A stretch of 64,000 nucleotides of DNA from Streptomyces sp. H27-H1 (GTDB lineage: Bacteria; Actinomycetota; Actinomycetes; Streptomycetales; Streptomycetaceae), in the NCBI RefSeq assembly GCF_026627445.1, contig NZ_JAPNLJ010000025.1:49618-113617 (forward strand). Direction: 5' to 3'. A program made the translations under genes and the position numbers. Below are positions 1 through 7,984 of the stretch, piece by piece (the first letter of the stretch is position 1; the number at the start of each line of letters is the position of its first letter). The notes below the pieces were generated by a model. That model had not been told where the DNA came from. It made no database searches and saw only the letters and a program-made list of their open reading frames with translations.

Positions 1-480
1 TCGTGGAGACGTCTCAGCTGGTCGGGACCGGGAGCTGCTCCCGTCCTTGCTGCTCGGGGGTGGGGTGTGTCGCCTGTGGCCTGCGAAGTCTTGATGAGCC
101 TCCGTCGTACGGACGGGAAGATCGACGAGGATCTGGTCTGGTCGGCGACGGCCGTCGATGTCTTCGAGCCCTCGATGCCGTGGCGTACGCTCCGGTGGCG
201 TTACAGACAGAAGCATTACTCGGGCACGCATTGGTCTTCCACCATGCGTGCCCATGTCGTCTACGAGTCGCGGCTTGGGCTGACGCGCCTGCTGTCCTGT
301 CGCACTCCGGTTGGCAGACTCTCAGGCGTTCTCATCCACGGTGGCGGATTCTCATGGGACCGCCTTCCGAGCGGCGGTGGCCCCCGCTACCCGCTTCCGC
401 CGCACTGCTACGAAGACGATCTCCGACAGGCATCAGGCAAGTTCGGGTCGTGGACAGCACCGAGATCGCGATCAAAGTAG
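1..480 (+). pseudogene. TnsA-like transposase endonuclease remnant
   Basis: The frame is open from base 1 to 480 and enters the window from the left. Residues encoded up to about base 300 carry the pattern of actinobacterial TnsA-like endonuclease subunits of heteromeric Tn7-type transposases, notably QKHYSG followed by HVVYESRL. Homologues continue with an ADFD-type segment and a catalytic core. Here the similarity stops abruptly near base 300 and the remaining codons look random, so the gene appears cut and joined to unrelated DNA. No TnsB or TnsC partner is seen in the window. The family call rests on remembered motifs; the truncation is inferred from where similarity ends. Confidence 0.5.
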
Positions 481-503
481 ATCGCGCTGGGAGCCGACAG
501 TCG

Positions 504-968
504 TCAGACGCTGTCGTTCACACCCAGGTCGGCCCTCATTGCAGTGCGTACGAGTGTCATCGAGTCCAAGTACTCGCTCATGGCCTCCGTGCCCTGGACC
601 TGGATGTTCGTGCCCTCGATGATGACGTCTCGCACAACTCGCGCGCACGAATCCAAGTCCCGCGCCGGGGACAGCACCGATTGAGGGGCCAGCACTTCAA
701 GTTCGGAACGCGGGGCAAAGCAGCCGGTGTAGGCCGTGCGGGCCCGATTCGCGCGCTCCTCATCCGACAGGCCGGAGGTTGCAGCGAGGATGCGCAGTTG
801 CGCGCGCATATGGGCATGAGCCGCGAGGTAGCGCGCGTACAGATCCTGCTTGGCCGCGCGGCGATCGATACGGTCCTGCCTGCGCTCGCGGCGGCGTTCA
901 ACGAGGAGGGCAGAGCTGAGCGCGATAGCTGCTCCGATAACGGTCCCGAAGAGGGGTAGCCACGACAT
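504..968 (-). CDS. Small single-TM hypothetical protein
   Basis: Encodes 154 aa from ATG at 968. The first ~20 residues (MSWLPLFGTVIGAAIALSSALL) form one hydrophobic helix followed at once by a strongly basic, charged stretch (ERRRERRQDRIDRRAAKQD), then a likely helical cytoplasmic domain. This gives a bitopic membrane protein with its C-terminus inside the cell, a type common in Streptomyces with no known function. A longer start at 1070 is open but adds residues upstream of the transmembrane helix and is less likely. It lies convergent to the TnsA remnant, and no operon partner is visible. Confidence 0.55.
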   Translation of the reverse strand: MSWLPLFGTVIGAAIALSSALLVERRRERRQDRIDRRAAKQDLYARYLAAHAHMRAQLRILAATSGLSDEERANRARTAYTGCFAPRSELEVLAPQSVLSPARDLDSCARVVRDVIIEGTNIQVQGTEAMSEYLDSMTLVRTAMRADLGVNDSV

Positions 969-1109
969 GGCATGACGATAAGACGGATAGCAGTAGCGCG
1001 GAATGGCTAAGGCGTTAGCCCCAGCCTCGATGTTGCTGTGCAGCACGCTGGCCATGGGTATACCGGTCAAAATTCCCTACGTTGTCTGCGGGACCGGGCT
1101 TCCGTGAAG

Positions 1110-1158
1110 GCCGTGTCGTTTGAGAACATCGAAGCGTGGCGTTCTCAAACGACACGGC
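1110..1158. repeat. 18-bp perfect inverted repeat
   Basis: GCCGTGTCGTTTGAGAAC at 1110-1127 is repeated exactly inverted at 1141-1158, around a 13-base spacer. No T-run follows on either strand, so a terminator is unlikely. The position near a TnsA-like remnant and the TGTCGTTTGAGAAC core suggest two transposon end sequences brought face to face, for example by deletion of an element's interior. This is inference. A related motif, GTTCTCAACGA, occurs at 12692-12702. Confidence 0.7.
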
Positions 1159-1280
1159 AACCCGGCAGGTCAGCAGCCCACTCTCTGCCAGACGTACTGC
1201 GACAGGACAACTCCTGCCTGATCATTCACTCGCCGCAGTGCTGATCCCCGCCTCGATCTATACAGCGGTCCTCCCCAGCG

Positions 1281-1604
1281 ATGCTGTCCTACCACTCGGG
1301 TTTGATCGCGGACTGCCATCCCGACGAGCAGTTGGCCGCGCTCCACCACCAGGGCCGGGAGACCATTCGCGCCACCCGGGGCGAGGGAGCAGTCCGCTAT
1401 CCCTGGGGCGTCCAGCACCTGACGATCTCCTACGTCACCGGCGAAGCGTCCTCCGATGATGCCCAGCGACTCCTACGCCGCGTACGGCCGAGCCACGCGC
1501 CGCTTCGCATCGACGCCGTGCACCTGGTCGACGTAACGGTCGACAGCAAGGCCAAGGCCGTCACCTGGGAACACCTCGATGCCATCCCGCTCGGTGGTGG
1601 CTGA
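1281..1604 (+). pseudogene. 2H phosphoesterase, C-terminal half
   Basis: The 107 codons match the second half of the 2'-5' RNA ligase-like (2H phosphoesterase) proteins encoded at 5838-6312 and 6424-6939. The shared features are an H-x-T-type motif (GVQHLTISY), a charged linker, and the ending IDAVHLVDV...AIPLGG. A complete 2H enzyme needs two such motifs, and the N-terminal one is absent here. The frame begins just downstream of the inverted repeat at 1110-1158, so a rearrangement probably removed the 5' half. It could still be translated from ATG 1281 but should be catalytically dead on its own. Confidence 0.55.
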
Positions 1605-1653
1605 TCCATCGACTGCGGATGCCGTAACTGGCCGATCGGGGCGGGCCCACGGA

Positions 1654-2310
1654 TCACGATGTTGGGTCTTTGAGGTGGGCGGTGTCGTTGAGGGCGGTGA
1701 GGTTCCAGATAAGCCGGTCGTAAGGGTCGCGCTGGAGTTCGAGGCGGGTGAGGCAGGCATGGTCGGTGCCGAAGGCCACGCGGGAGCTGGAGTGGGGGGT
1801 GAGTTCGAGGAGCAGGTGGCAGGCGGCGTGGACGGTTTCGCCGTGGCCGGCGATCAGGATGTTCTGGCCGTGGTGTCGCTGCAGGAGGGCTGAGAGGTCC
1901 AGGCCGGCGCGGAGCAGGTAGCCGTTCCAGGTGTCGGAGCCTTGTGCGTAGGGCAGGTCGGGGTGGGCGGATGGGTGGCCACGGAAGTCGGCTTCGATGT
2001 CGCGCCAGAGGCGTCCGTCGGCCTGTCCGTGGCGGGGGCCGTCGAGTCCGGGGTCGGTGATGAGCGGCAGGCCGAGTGCTGTGGCGAGGATCTGGCCGCT
2101 TTCCTGGAGTCTGAGTCGTGGGCCGGCGTACAGGACATCGAAGGCGGGTCCGGTGCGGTGTTCTGCGGCGAGGCGGGCGGCAAGGCGTTCGACCTGCCGG
2201 CGGCCGCGGTCGGTCAGTCCGGTACAGGTCTTCTCGCCGCCGACCCGTCCGTTGACGTTGCAGTGGGCTTCTCCGTGCCGGGTGAGCACGAGCCTCGTCG
2301 TGATGGTCAC
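1654..2310 (-). CDS. Histidine phosphatase family protein
   Basis: Encodes 218 aa from GTG 2310, preceded by a good GGAGG seven bases upstream. The N-terminus carries the phosphohistidine motif LTRHGEAH (TRHGE), and a second catalytic motif, AGHGETVH, lies about two thirds along. Both are diagnostic for the phosphoglycerate mutase-like branch 1 histidine phosphatases, which form a transient phosphohistidine and hydrolyse small phosphate esters or act on phosphoproteins. No transmembrane segment or signal peptide is seen, so it is probably cytosolic. The substrate cannot be read from sequence. It is downstream of the GMC operon on the same strand, across a 149-base gap with a short GC-rich hairpin, and is probably transcribed separately. 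Confidence 0.82.
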   Translation of the reverse strand: MTITTRLVLTRHGEAHCNVNGRVGGEKTCTGLTDRGRRQVERLAARLAAEHRTGPAFDVLYAGPRLRLQESGQILATALGLPLITDPGLDGPRHGQADGRLWRDIEADFRGHPSAHPDLPYAQGSDTWNGYLLRAGLDLSALLQRHHGQNILIAGHGETVHAACHLLLELTPHSSSRVAFGTDHACLTRLELQRDPYDRLIWNLTALNDTAHLKDPTS

Positions 2311-2459
2311 GGGCTTGCCTCCGTTCGGGGGTGCAACCCTCCCTGGACGGACCCGGCGTGCCGTGGTGGTTACGCCCGTGATACCTGGTCGGGCTGACCA
2401 TGGTGAGCCGCGCGTGGTCATGTCGGCGGCGGGCAGGCCGCCGCCGGCATGGTGGGTCT

Positions 2460-4160
2460 TTACAGGGTGGCGGCCAGCTTGTCGGCAGTGCGCAGGGTGA
2501 GGGCTGCCAGGGTCAGGGTGGGGTTGGCGGTGCTGCCGGTGGGGAAGACGGAGGAGCCGACCACCCACAGGTTCGGGTGGGCGTGGGAGAGTCCGTCGGC
2601 GTTGACCACAGAGGTGGTCCGGTCGGTGCCCATGCGCATGGTGCCCATGAGGTGGCCCGCGCCGTTGAACTTCAGCAGTGGCTGTACGGGGTCGATCTCG
2701 GTGGCTCCGGCGGTGTTTTCCAGGTGCTGCCAGATGCGGCGGGCGACGGAGTGGCCGTAGGCGAGGGCCCGCTTGGAGTAGTCGTCGACCTTGTAGGTGA
2801 TCTTGGGGCGGGGGGTGTCGAGTCCGTCCCTCTCGTCGGAGAGGGTGACCCGGTTGGCAGGGTCGGGTAGTTGTTCAGTGGAGTAGCCGAAACGCAGCAT
2901 GCGGGTGACCCGCTCCGCGAGCCTGTCCTGCAACTCCTGGCCGATGAGTTTGATCTTTTTGGCGGCTGGATCCCACATGAGTTTGTCGAGGGCGGCGGCG
3001 GGGGTTTCGGTGCGGCCCCAGCCGTCGTTGCCGATGGTCATGCGGAACGCGCCGGTGTTGCGGCGGAAGTTGCCGTCTCGGAACGTCTCGATGCTGAGGG
3101 TGGACTGGGGGCCGCGGAAGGGGAAGACCGGCTGGCCGAAGAGGCCGACGACTTCTTCGGCGAGGTGGTCCATGAGGTTTCGGCCGACCTGGTCGCTGCG
3201 GTTGTCGAGCGCGGACAGCAGCCACAGTTTGGGGGTCTCGATGGCGTTCAGGGCCAGCACCACGTGTGTGCCGGTGACCTGCTGTTCGGCTCTGTCGGGG
3301 GTGGTCCAGTCGCGGAAGACCACGGTGGGGGCGGCGGTGCCCGGGTTGGTGATGAGGCGGGTGACCGTACAGCCGGTGCGGACTTCCACACCGAGTTGAT
3401 CGCGGGCCCGGCGTACGTGGACGGAGGCGTCGTACTTCGCGCCGGACGGGCAGACGGGGATACAGCTGGAGTTGCCCTGACAGGCTTGGCGGCCCTGATA
3501 CGGCTGCGAGTTGCGGGCCTGTGGCGTGGTGAGCACGGTCACGGGCGTGCCGTCGATCGGCGCGATGGACGCGAGCGCCGTACGGACCAGTTCGTCGCCG
3601 TAACTGGCGGCGATGCCGGGCATGGGGAAGTCGGTACTGCGCGGGGTGAGCGCCGGGTCCCACTCGCTGCGGTTGCCGGACACGCCCAGCTCGGCCTCGG
3701 CGCGTGCGTAGTGCGGCTCGAGGTCTGCGTAGGAGAACGGCCAGTCCACGCCGACGCCGTAGTTCGTCTTCAGCTGGAAGTCGCGGGGCATGAATCGCGG
3801 GCTGTTGCCGCGCCAGGCCCAGGTGCTGCCGCCGACCATTCGCTGGAAGCCGCTCTTGAGCAGATCCGGGCCGCTCTCCACGTAGTACCGGTTCATCGCG
3901 ACGGGGTCGCCGGTACCGTCCGCGGAGGGTGCGTAGCCGAGTTTGTTGTTGGGCAGGGCGGCGTACGGGGAGGGGACGTTCTTGGCCGTCGAGACCTGGT
4001 AGGCATCGACGAAGGTGGTGCGCTGGCTGTCGTCCAGGGCGTTGTTGCCGGTGTCGATCAGCAGGATGTTCGCCTGAGGCTTGGCGGTCTTGATCTGGCA
4101 GGCGCACAGGGCCCCGGCCACGCCGGCACCGACGATGACGACATCGTAGGAGGTGACCAT
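2460..4160 (-). CDS. GMC-family FAD oxidoreductase
   Basis: Encodes 566 aa. Residues 6-30 hold the FAD-binding Rossmann signature (VVIVGAGVAG), and the C-terminus has the glucose-methanol-choline family active-site region (GAGHLMGTMRMG ... SSVFPTGSTANPTLTL). Cysteines 227, 233 and 237 lie in a CxxxxxC...C segment like that of FAD-dependent sugar dehydrogenase catalytic subunits, where such cysteines bind an iron-sulphur cluster. It sits 19 bases downstream of a small-subunit gene of the same complex type, so the two probably form a two-subunit FAD dehydrogenase oxidising a sugar or polyol. No cytochrome c subunit gene is nearby, so the electron acceptor is unknown, and there is no export signal at the N-terminus. 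Confidence 0.85.
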   Translation of the reverse strand: MVTSYDVVIVGAGVAGALCACQIKTAKPQANILLIDTGNNALDDSQRTTFVDAYQVSTAKNVPSPYAALPNNKLGYAPSADGTGDPVAMNRYYVESGPDLLKSGFQRMVGGSTWAWRGNSPRFMPRDFQLKTNYGVGVDWPFSYADLEPHYARAEAELGVSGNRSEWDPALTPRSTDFPMPGIAASYGDELVRTALASIAPIDGTPVTVLTTPQARNSQPYQGRQACQGNSSCIPVCPSGAKYDASVHVRRARDQLGVEVRTGCTVTRLITNPGTAAPTVVFRDWTTPDRAEQQVTGTHVVLALNAIETPKLWLLSALDNRSDQVGRNLMDHLAEEVVGLFGQPVFPFRGPQSTLSIETFRDGNFRRNTGAFRMTIGNDGWGRTETPAAALDKLMWDPAAKKIKLIGQELQDRLAERVTRMLRFGYSTEQLPDPANRVTLSDERDGLDTPRPKITYKVDDYSKRALAYGHSVARRIWQHLENTAGATEIDPVQPLLKFNGAGHLMGTMRMGTDRTTSVVNADGLSHAHPNLWVVGSSVFPTGSTANPTLTLAALTLRTADKLAATL

Positions 4161-4179
4161 TTGCGTGTCCTCGTCTCGG

Positions 4180-4578
4180 TCAGGGGTGCTGGGACCAGGA
4201 GCCGTACCCGCCCGGGACCGGCGCGGCGGAGATGGGGTGGGCCTGGATGACCTGCCAGACCAGCCCGGAGCGGTACTGCGCGGGGGTGCCCGGCGCGTCC
4301 TGGGATCCGTCGGGGCGGGTGAACTGGGCGGTGTACCAGACGGTGATCGTCTCCCTGCATACCCGTGCCAGCGCCGTGTCGGCGTTGAGCGCGGCGGTCA
4401 GGGCAGCGGCGGGGTCCGGCTGGGTGGCCGCGGCGCGGTAGGCGTCGAGGAGGCGGGGCAGGTCGGCGGGGTAGGCGCCGGTGAGGCGCCCGCGGTAGGC
4501 GTCGGCAAGTGAGGTGTCTAGCGACGGCTCACCGATGAGGAGTTCGGACAGTGCGACGAAGTCGGCGGAGTCGGTCAT
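4180..4578 (-). CDS. Sugar/sorbitol dehydrogenase small subunit-like
   Basis: Encodes 132 aa. The pattern (DFVALSELLIGEPSLD..LADAYRGRL near the start; TVWYTAQF and a C-terminal GGYGSW) resembles the small subunit of membrane-bound FAD-dependent D-sorbitol or fructose dehydrogenases (FAD-SLDH family). In those complexes the small subunit chaperones the catalytic flavoprotein for Tat export. Here the usual twin-arginine leader is missing, so the complex may be cytosolic or depend on another partner. The gene lies between the SNase-like gene (17-base gap) and the GMC gene (19-base gap), a clear operon. Start ATG 4578 fits the spacing. Confidence 0.7.
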   Translation of the reverse strand: MTDSADFVALSELLIGEPSLDTSLADAYRGRLTGAYPADLPRLLDAYRAAATQPDPAAALTAALNADTALARVCRETITVWYTAQFTRPDGSQDAPGTPAQYRSGLVWQVIQAHPISAAPVPGGYGSWSQHP

Positions 4579-4595
4579 CGTGTGGCCTCTCTCGC

Positions 4596-5450
4596 TCAGC
4601 CCTCGTCGAAGACGAGGTCTTCGGCGGGGTGGGTCATCTTGATGGTCTGCCCGTTGGTGACCTGGACGATGAAGTCCAGGCCGGTGGTGGGGTGGCCGGT
4701 GGAGAGGATGAAGTACTTGTCCTGCTTCTGTGCCAGGAAGGCGGGGAAGCCGGCCAGGGACGGGTCGCCCAGGTGCAGGTAGTCGACGAGTCTGCGGAAC
4801 AGCTTGGGGAGGATCACTACGTTGTTGGTGATCGAGGACAGGCCGGCGATCTTCGCGCCGGTGGTGGTCACATCCTGGGGCCACAGCCCCTTGCCGTCGG
4901 CCCTGGCCTGCTGCGCGACGGCGGTGAGCTCGTCGCGCAGGTCGGGGAACAGGTTGCGGTAGTACGTCGGGTAGGCCAGACCGGTCGCGAGCAGGTGGTG
5001 GTTGACTGTGGTCCTCAGCAGCGGGACATCCACGACGACCTGGGTACCGCTCGCGGCTGGCGGGGCGCCCTTGCCGACCAGGGCGACGCATCGGCCGAAG
5101 CGTTCGGCTCCCCGGGTGAGGATGAACCCGGGCACCTGGGCTGGGGTGGCGGCGGTGACGGTCTCGTCGTTGTGCTGCACGCCGGTGAAGCCGAGCCAGG
5201 CGAGAAGCTCGTTGCGGGCGGCGTGCGCGAACTGAAGCGGCTGGTGGTCCCGGTGCGGGCTGTAGTGGGTCTCCAGGGCATCGATGGCGTCCAGCCGCAG
5301 CTGGTTGGTGCCGACGCCGTTGTGCTGCACCGGATGACTGCCCCCGACGAGGTTCCACTCGCTCGGATCGTCGGGGGTGAAGTGGATGGAGTCCCCGTCC
5401 GGCTGGGCCCCGATGATGTCGAACGAGCCCTGGATCAGCAGCATGGGCAT
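4596..5450 (-). CDS. SNase-like (thermonuclease fold) protein
   Basis: Encodes 284 aa from ATG 5450 (a second ATG at 5444). The first ~60 residues match the staphylococcal nuclease fold: DGDS near residue 18, then LRLDAIDALE around 51-60, equivalent to the RLxGIDAPE motif that supplies catalytic Arg, Asp and Glu. A later YRNLFPDLRDELTAVAQQARADGKGLW segment is the usual SNase helix ending in GLW. The C-terminal ~100 residues (residues ~180-284) form an extra unrecognised domain. There is no signal peptide. As first gene of an operon with dehydrogenase subunits, a nuclease role is not obvious; the fold may instead bind or stabilise the complex. Confidence 0.65.
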   Translation of the reverse strand: MPMLLIQGSFDIIGAQPDGDSIHFTPDDPSEWNLVGGSHPVQHNGVGTNQLRLDAIDALETHYSPHRDHQPLQFAHAARNELLAWLGFTGVQHNDETVTAATPAQVPGFILTRGAERFGRCVALVGKGAPPAASGTQVVVDVPLLRTTVNHHLLATGLAYPTYYRNLFPDLRDELTAVAQQARADGKGLWPQDVTTTGAKIAGLSSITNNVVILPKLFRRLVDYLHLGDPSLAGFPAFLAQKQDKYFILSTGHPTTGLDFIVQVTNGQTIKMTHPAEDLVFDEG

Positions 5451-5837
5451 AGCAACCCCCAAGGGGTGCAAAGTACGGGCGCCGCATGTCCCCGCCGAAG
5501 GGTGCACTGGTGGACTCAACCACGCAATATCACCCTAGATGATGGCGTCGTTACATGGAGCGCATAACGTGGCCACGCTATGCCTGTGCGCCATCAATGC
5601 CAATCTCCACTTGTTTTCGGCGTGTCACTTTCTGTAACCATCCGCCGGATGGGCTCGTCATCGAAGTACTCACCGCCCGGGATCGCCGCAGCCATAGACG
5701 GCGCCGATATCAGGGGCATCGAAGGATCGAATGGGCGATCCAGATCACTCTCCCCGCCATCGCGCACCCAGTCCGTGCCGACGACAAACATCCGGGGTGT
5801 CCGCGCCGCGACCGTGGGCGACCCGCTCACGCCGTCG
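5451..5837. other. Intergenic region, promoter side of GMC operon
   Basis: There is no supportable gene. It contains the presumed promoter region of the minus-strand operon ending at 5450. The plus-strand frame through this stretch has no family features until it runs into the broken 2H phosphoesterase sequence near 5838. Confidence 0.45.
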
Positions 5838-6312
5838 GCGAGGACCGGTTCCACATCACGCTCGACCAGCTGTCCCAGAAGCCGGCCGCCAAGATCCCCG
5901 AGGAAGAGCAGCAAGCCTTGATCGCCAAGCTGACCAGGCAGATGCGGGCCGTCGCCCCTTCACCATCACGGTCGGCAACCCAGCCCCGTACAGCAGCGGG
6001 CAATTTTTGATCTTGGGCCGGACGAACCACTGACCGCGCTGCGCGCCGCCACGACCCGGGCCTTCGAGGTCACGCGCGGGGCCGGCGCCACCGCTTACGA
6101 GACCGGGGTCCTCCACCTGACGGAGTCGTACGCCACGGCCGAGGTCACCCTGGAGCACTTCCACCAGATCCACCGCCGCGTACGCCGGCCCGAGTAATGC
6201 GCCGCTTCATCTCGATGCCATGGCGCTGGTTGACGTCGTCGTCAGCGACGCCTAGAAGACCATCACGCGGGAAACCCTTGCGACGATTCCACTCACTGGC
6301 GCATCGACGTAG
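5838..6312 (+). pseudogene. 2H phosphoesterase pseudogene
   Basis: Three frames must be joined to recover one protein. Frame two gives DRFHITLDQL, the first H-x-T motif, up to about 5955. Frame one gives RPFTITVGNPAPY. Frame three starts near 6003 with FDLGPDEPLTALRAATTRAF, reads through the second motif VLHLTESY, and is then stopped by TAA at 6196-6198. After a further shift, the ending LDAMALVDVVV is interrupted by TAG before KTITRETLATIPLTG. Two frameshifts plus stops make this a clear pseudogene. It is most similar to the fragment at 1281-1604 and only distantly to the intact gene at 6424. Confidence 0.7.
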
Positions 6313-6423
6313 GCCCCCCTCGGCCGGGACCGAAGGGCCAAGATCGTGAGACTGAAAGCCGTGGCCCACCAATGAGACATGCCGTAAACCCGCAGGTCGC
6401 CACAACGGAACGGGACATTCCAA

Positions 6424-6939
6424 ATGAGGGCCTACAACTCCGGATTCGACCGGCCGGGGCTGACGGGCGTGGGGGCGGAGGGCATGCACTGCACGCTCCT
6501 GCACACCATCGGACTGGCTCTCGCTGACGTCGACTTGGGCGCGCTCCTCAAGGACGCCGCCGAGTACGCGCAGACGGTCCAGCCCTTCACCCTGACGTTC
6601 GACCGCCCTACGATCGGAAACGTCGCCGTGGAGATGAGCGGATGGCCCGGTGGCCCGTTCACGCAGCTCGTGGACGACATCACCCGGATCATGGACCGCA
6701 CCGGGGCCTCCTTCCGTCCGGCGCCGAGCCGGTACCCGCACATGTCCGTCGCCTACACCTCCGAGGGTGCCGAGAGCATCGAGGCCGTCAGCCTCAAGGC
6801 CGAGCTGGCGGCAATCAACCGTACGCTCTCCGGCACCGTCCACGTGGACCGTCTGCACCTCGTGGAGCAGTGGCACGATGGAGCGAAGATCATGTGGCAC
6901 CCCGTCGCCGCAGTACCTCTCGCGGGGGTGACGCTGTGA
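6424..6939 (+). CDS. 2H phosphoesterase (2'-5' RNA ligase-like)
   Basis: Encodes 171 aa with both catalytic motifs of the 2H superfamily: HCTLL at about residues 21-25 and HMSVAY around residue 105. The family uses the paired histidines to open 2',3'-cyclic phosphates or cleave 2'-5' linkages in RNA or oligonucleotides, in RNA repair or nucleotide-signal degradation. The gene is followed with a four-base stop-start overlap by the next phage-side gene, so it belongs to the left end of the prophage early/packaging transcript. In phages such enzymes can counter 2'-5' or cyclic oligonucleotide defence signals; that role here is inference. Confidence 0.72.
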   Translation: MRAYNSGFDRPGLTGVGAEGMHCTLLHTIGLALADVDLGALLKDAAEYAQTVQPFTLTFDRPTIGNVAVEMSGWPGGPFTQLVDDITRIMDRTGASFRPAPSRYPHMSVAYTSEGAESIEAVSLKAELAAINRTLSGTVHVDRLHLVEQWHDGAKIMWHPVAAVPLAGVTL

Positions 6940-7241
6940 ACCCGTGGCCGGGGACCCGCCCGATGGTTGGGGACAGCGTCGCGATCACCACCGCGACCTT
7001 CTCGGTGACGATCACCGGGACCGTCACGTGCCAGGGCATCACGGAGAACGGTCGCGGGTTCGTCGAACTGACCCTTCCTGACGCCGATCCTCAGCAGCGG
7101 CGACAGCTGGAGTGGAGCAAGGAGTACCAGTACAACCTCTACATCAAGGGACAACTGCTGTACTCCTCACCACAGCTCGCGCTCAAGGGCACCCGCAGAA
7201 CCCATGAGGGCGCCCTGGTACTGACCGGATCACCAGCCTGA
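6936..7241 (+). CDS. Hypothetical protein
   Basis: Encodes 101 aa from GTG 6936, whose GTGA overlaps the stop of the 2H phosphoesterase, so the two are translationally coupled. It is predicted mostly beta strand (SVAITTATFSVTITGTV...FVELTLP, then YQYNLYIKGQLLY), compatible with a small OB- or SH3-like barrel. There are no membrane segments or catalytic motifs. Function unknown; it probably works with the upstream enzyme or in phage DNA metabolism. Confidence 0.6.
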   Translation: MNPWPGTRPMVGDSVAITTATFSVTITGTVTCQGITENGRGFVELTLPDADPQQRRQLEWSKEYQYNLYIKGQLLYSSPQLALKGTRRTHEGALVLTGSPA

Positions 7242-7315
7242 CCGGCAGCACCAAGACCAGAGGCGCCACCTCGGATCACCTACGCTCGTAGAAGGGCGCG
7301 GGGGCTGGAGCCCTC

Positions 7316-7984
7316 GTGTCCACTGCCTCACCTCGCATCCCCACCTCGCTCGCGGACCTGACCGTCTCGCTCGCCGACTTGGCGCCGTACCACCGCAATC
7401 CGCGCACTGGCGATCTCGACGCCATCGCGGAGTCGTTGGCCACCCACGGGCAGTACAAGCCGATCGTCGTCAACCGCGGCACGCATACCGGACGCCCCAA
7501 CGAGATCCTCGCGGGCAACCACACGGCGAAGGCCGCCCGGAAACTCGGCTGGGACGAGATCGCGGTCACCTGGCTGGACGTGGATGAAGCCACGGCCGCG
7601 AAGATCGTCATCGTCGACAACCGGACCAGCGACCTGGCCGGGTACGACACCGCCCTCCTCGCGGACATCCTCACCAACCTCCCGGACCTGGAGGGGACCG
7701 GCTACGACCAGGAGCAGCTGGACGATCTCCTGGACGACACCTCGCTTCCCGCGCCGATCGAGCTGCCGAGCGACGGCGCCGGCACGGGGGCCGCCGCCAC
7801 GGTGGACTACCTCCAATGGGGCTACCTCCAGTGGTCATCCACCCGCGTACGGATCACACAGGACGAAGTGGAGTTCCTCAACGCGATCTACAAGCGGTAC
7901 GTGGACGAGCAGGACACCGACCTCGGCTTCGGCTGGCACGTCCTCAACGAGGAACACCACGCCTCCGAGGAGGCCACGGCGTGA
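7316..7984 (+). CDS. ParB-like N-terminal domain protein
   Basis: Encodes 222 aa from GTG 7316. Residues ~10-100 match the ParB/sulfiredoxin fold: LADLAPYHRNPR, then the nucleotide-binding signature LAGNHTAKAARKLGW and a VDNRTSDLAGYD segment. Phage ParB-like proteins of this kind act as CTP-binding clamps or nucleases near DNA modification and packaging genes. There is no HTH DNA-binding half, so it is not a chromosome-partitioning ParB. Its stop overlaps the next gene's GTG, and that gene carries a second ParB domain, suggesting the two proteins cooperate. Confidence 0.8.
   Translation: MSTASPRIPTSLADLTVSLADLAPYHRNPRTGDLDAIAESLATHGQYKPIVVNRGTHTGRPNEILAGNHTAKAARKLGWDEIAVTWLDVDEATAAKIVIVDNRTSDLAGYDTALLADILTNLPDLEGTGYDQEQLDDLLDDTSLPAPIELPSDGAGTGAAATVDYLQWGYLQWSSTRVRITQDEVEFLNAIYKRYVDEQDTDLGFGWHVLNEEHHASEEATA

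Noticed and set aside
300..500. Possible second transposase or recombinase (VRVVDSTEI) after the TnsA remnant
   Set aside because: Only one short suggestive string, with no flanking conserved residues in any frame.
2871..4250. Long open frame on + strand over the GMC oxidoreductase
   Set aside because: It is antisense to a gene with clear FAD and GMC motifs and reads as low-complexity Gly/Val/Arg, a high-GC artefact.
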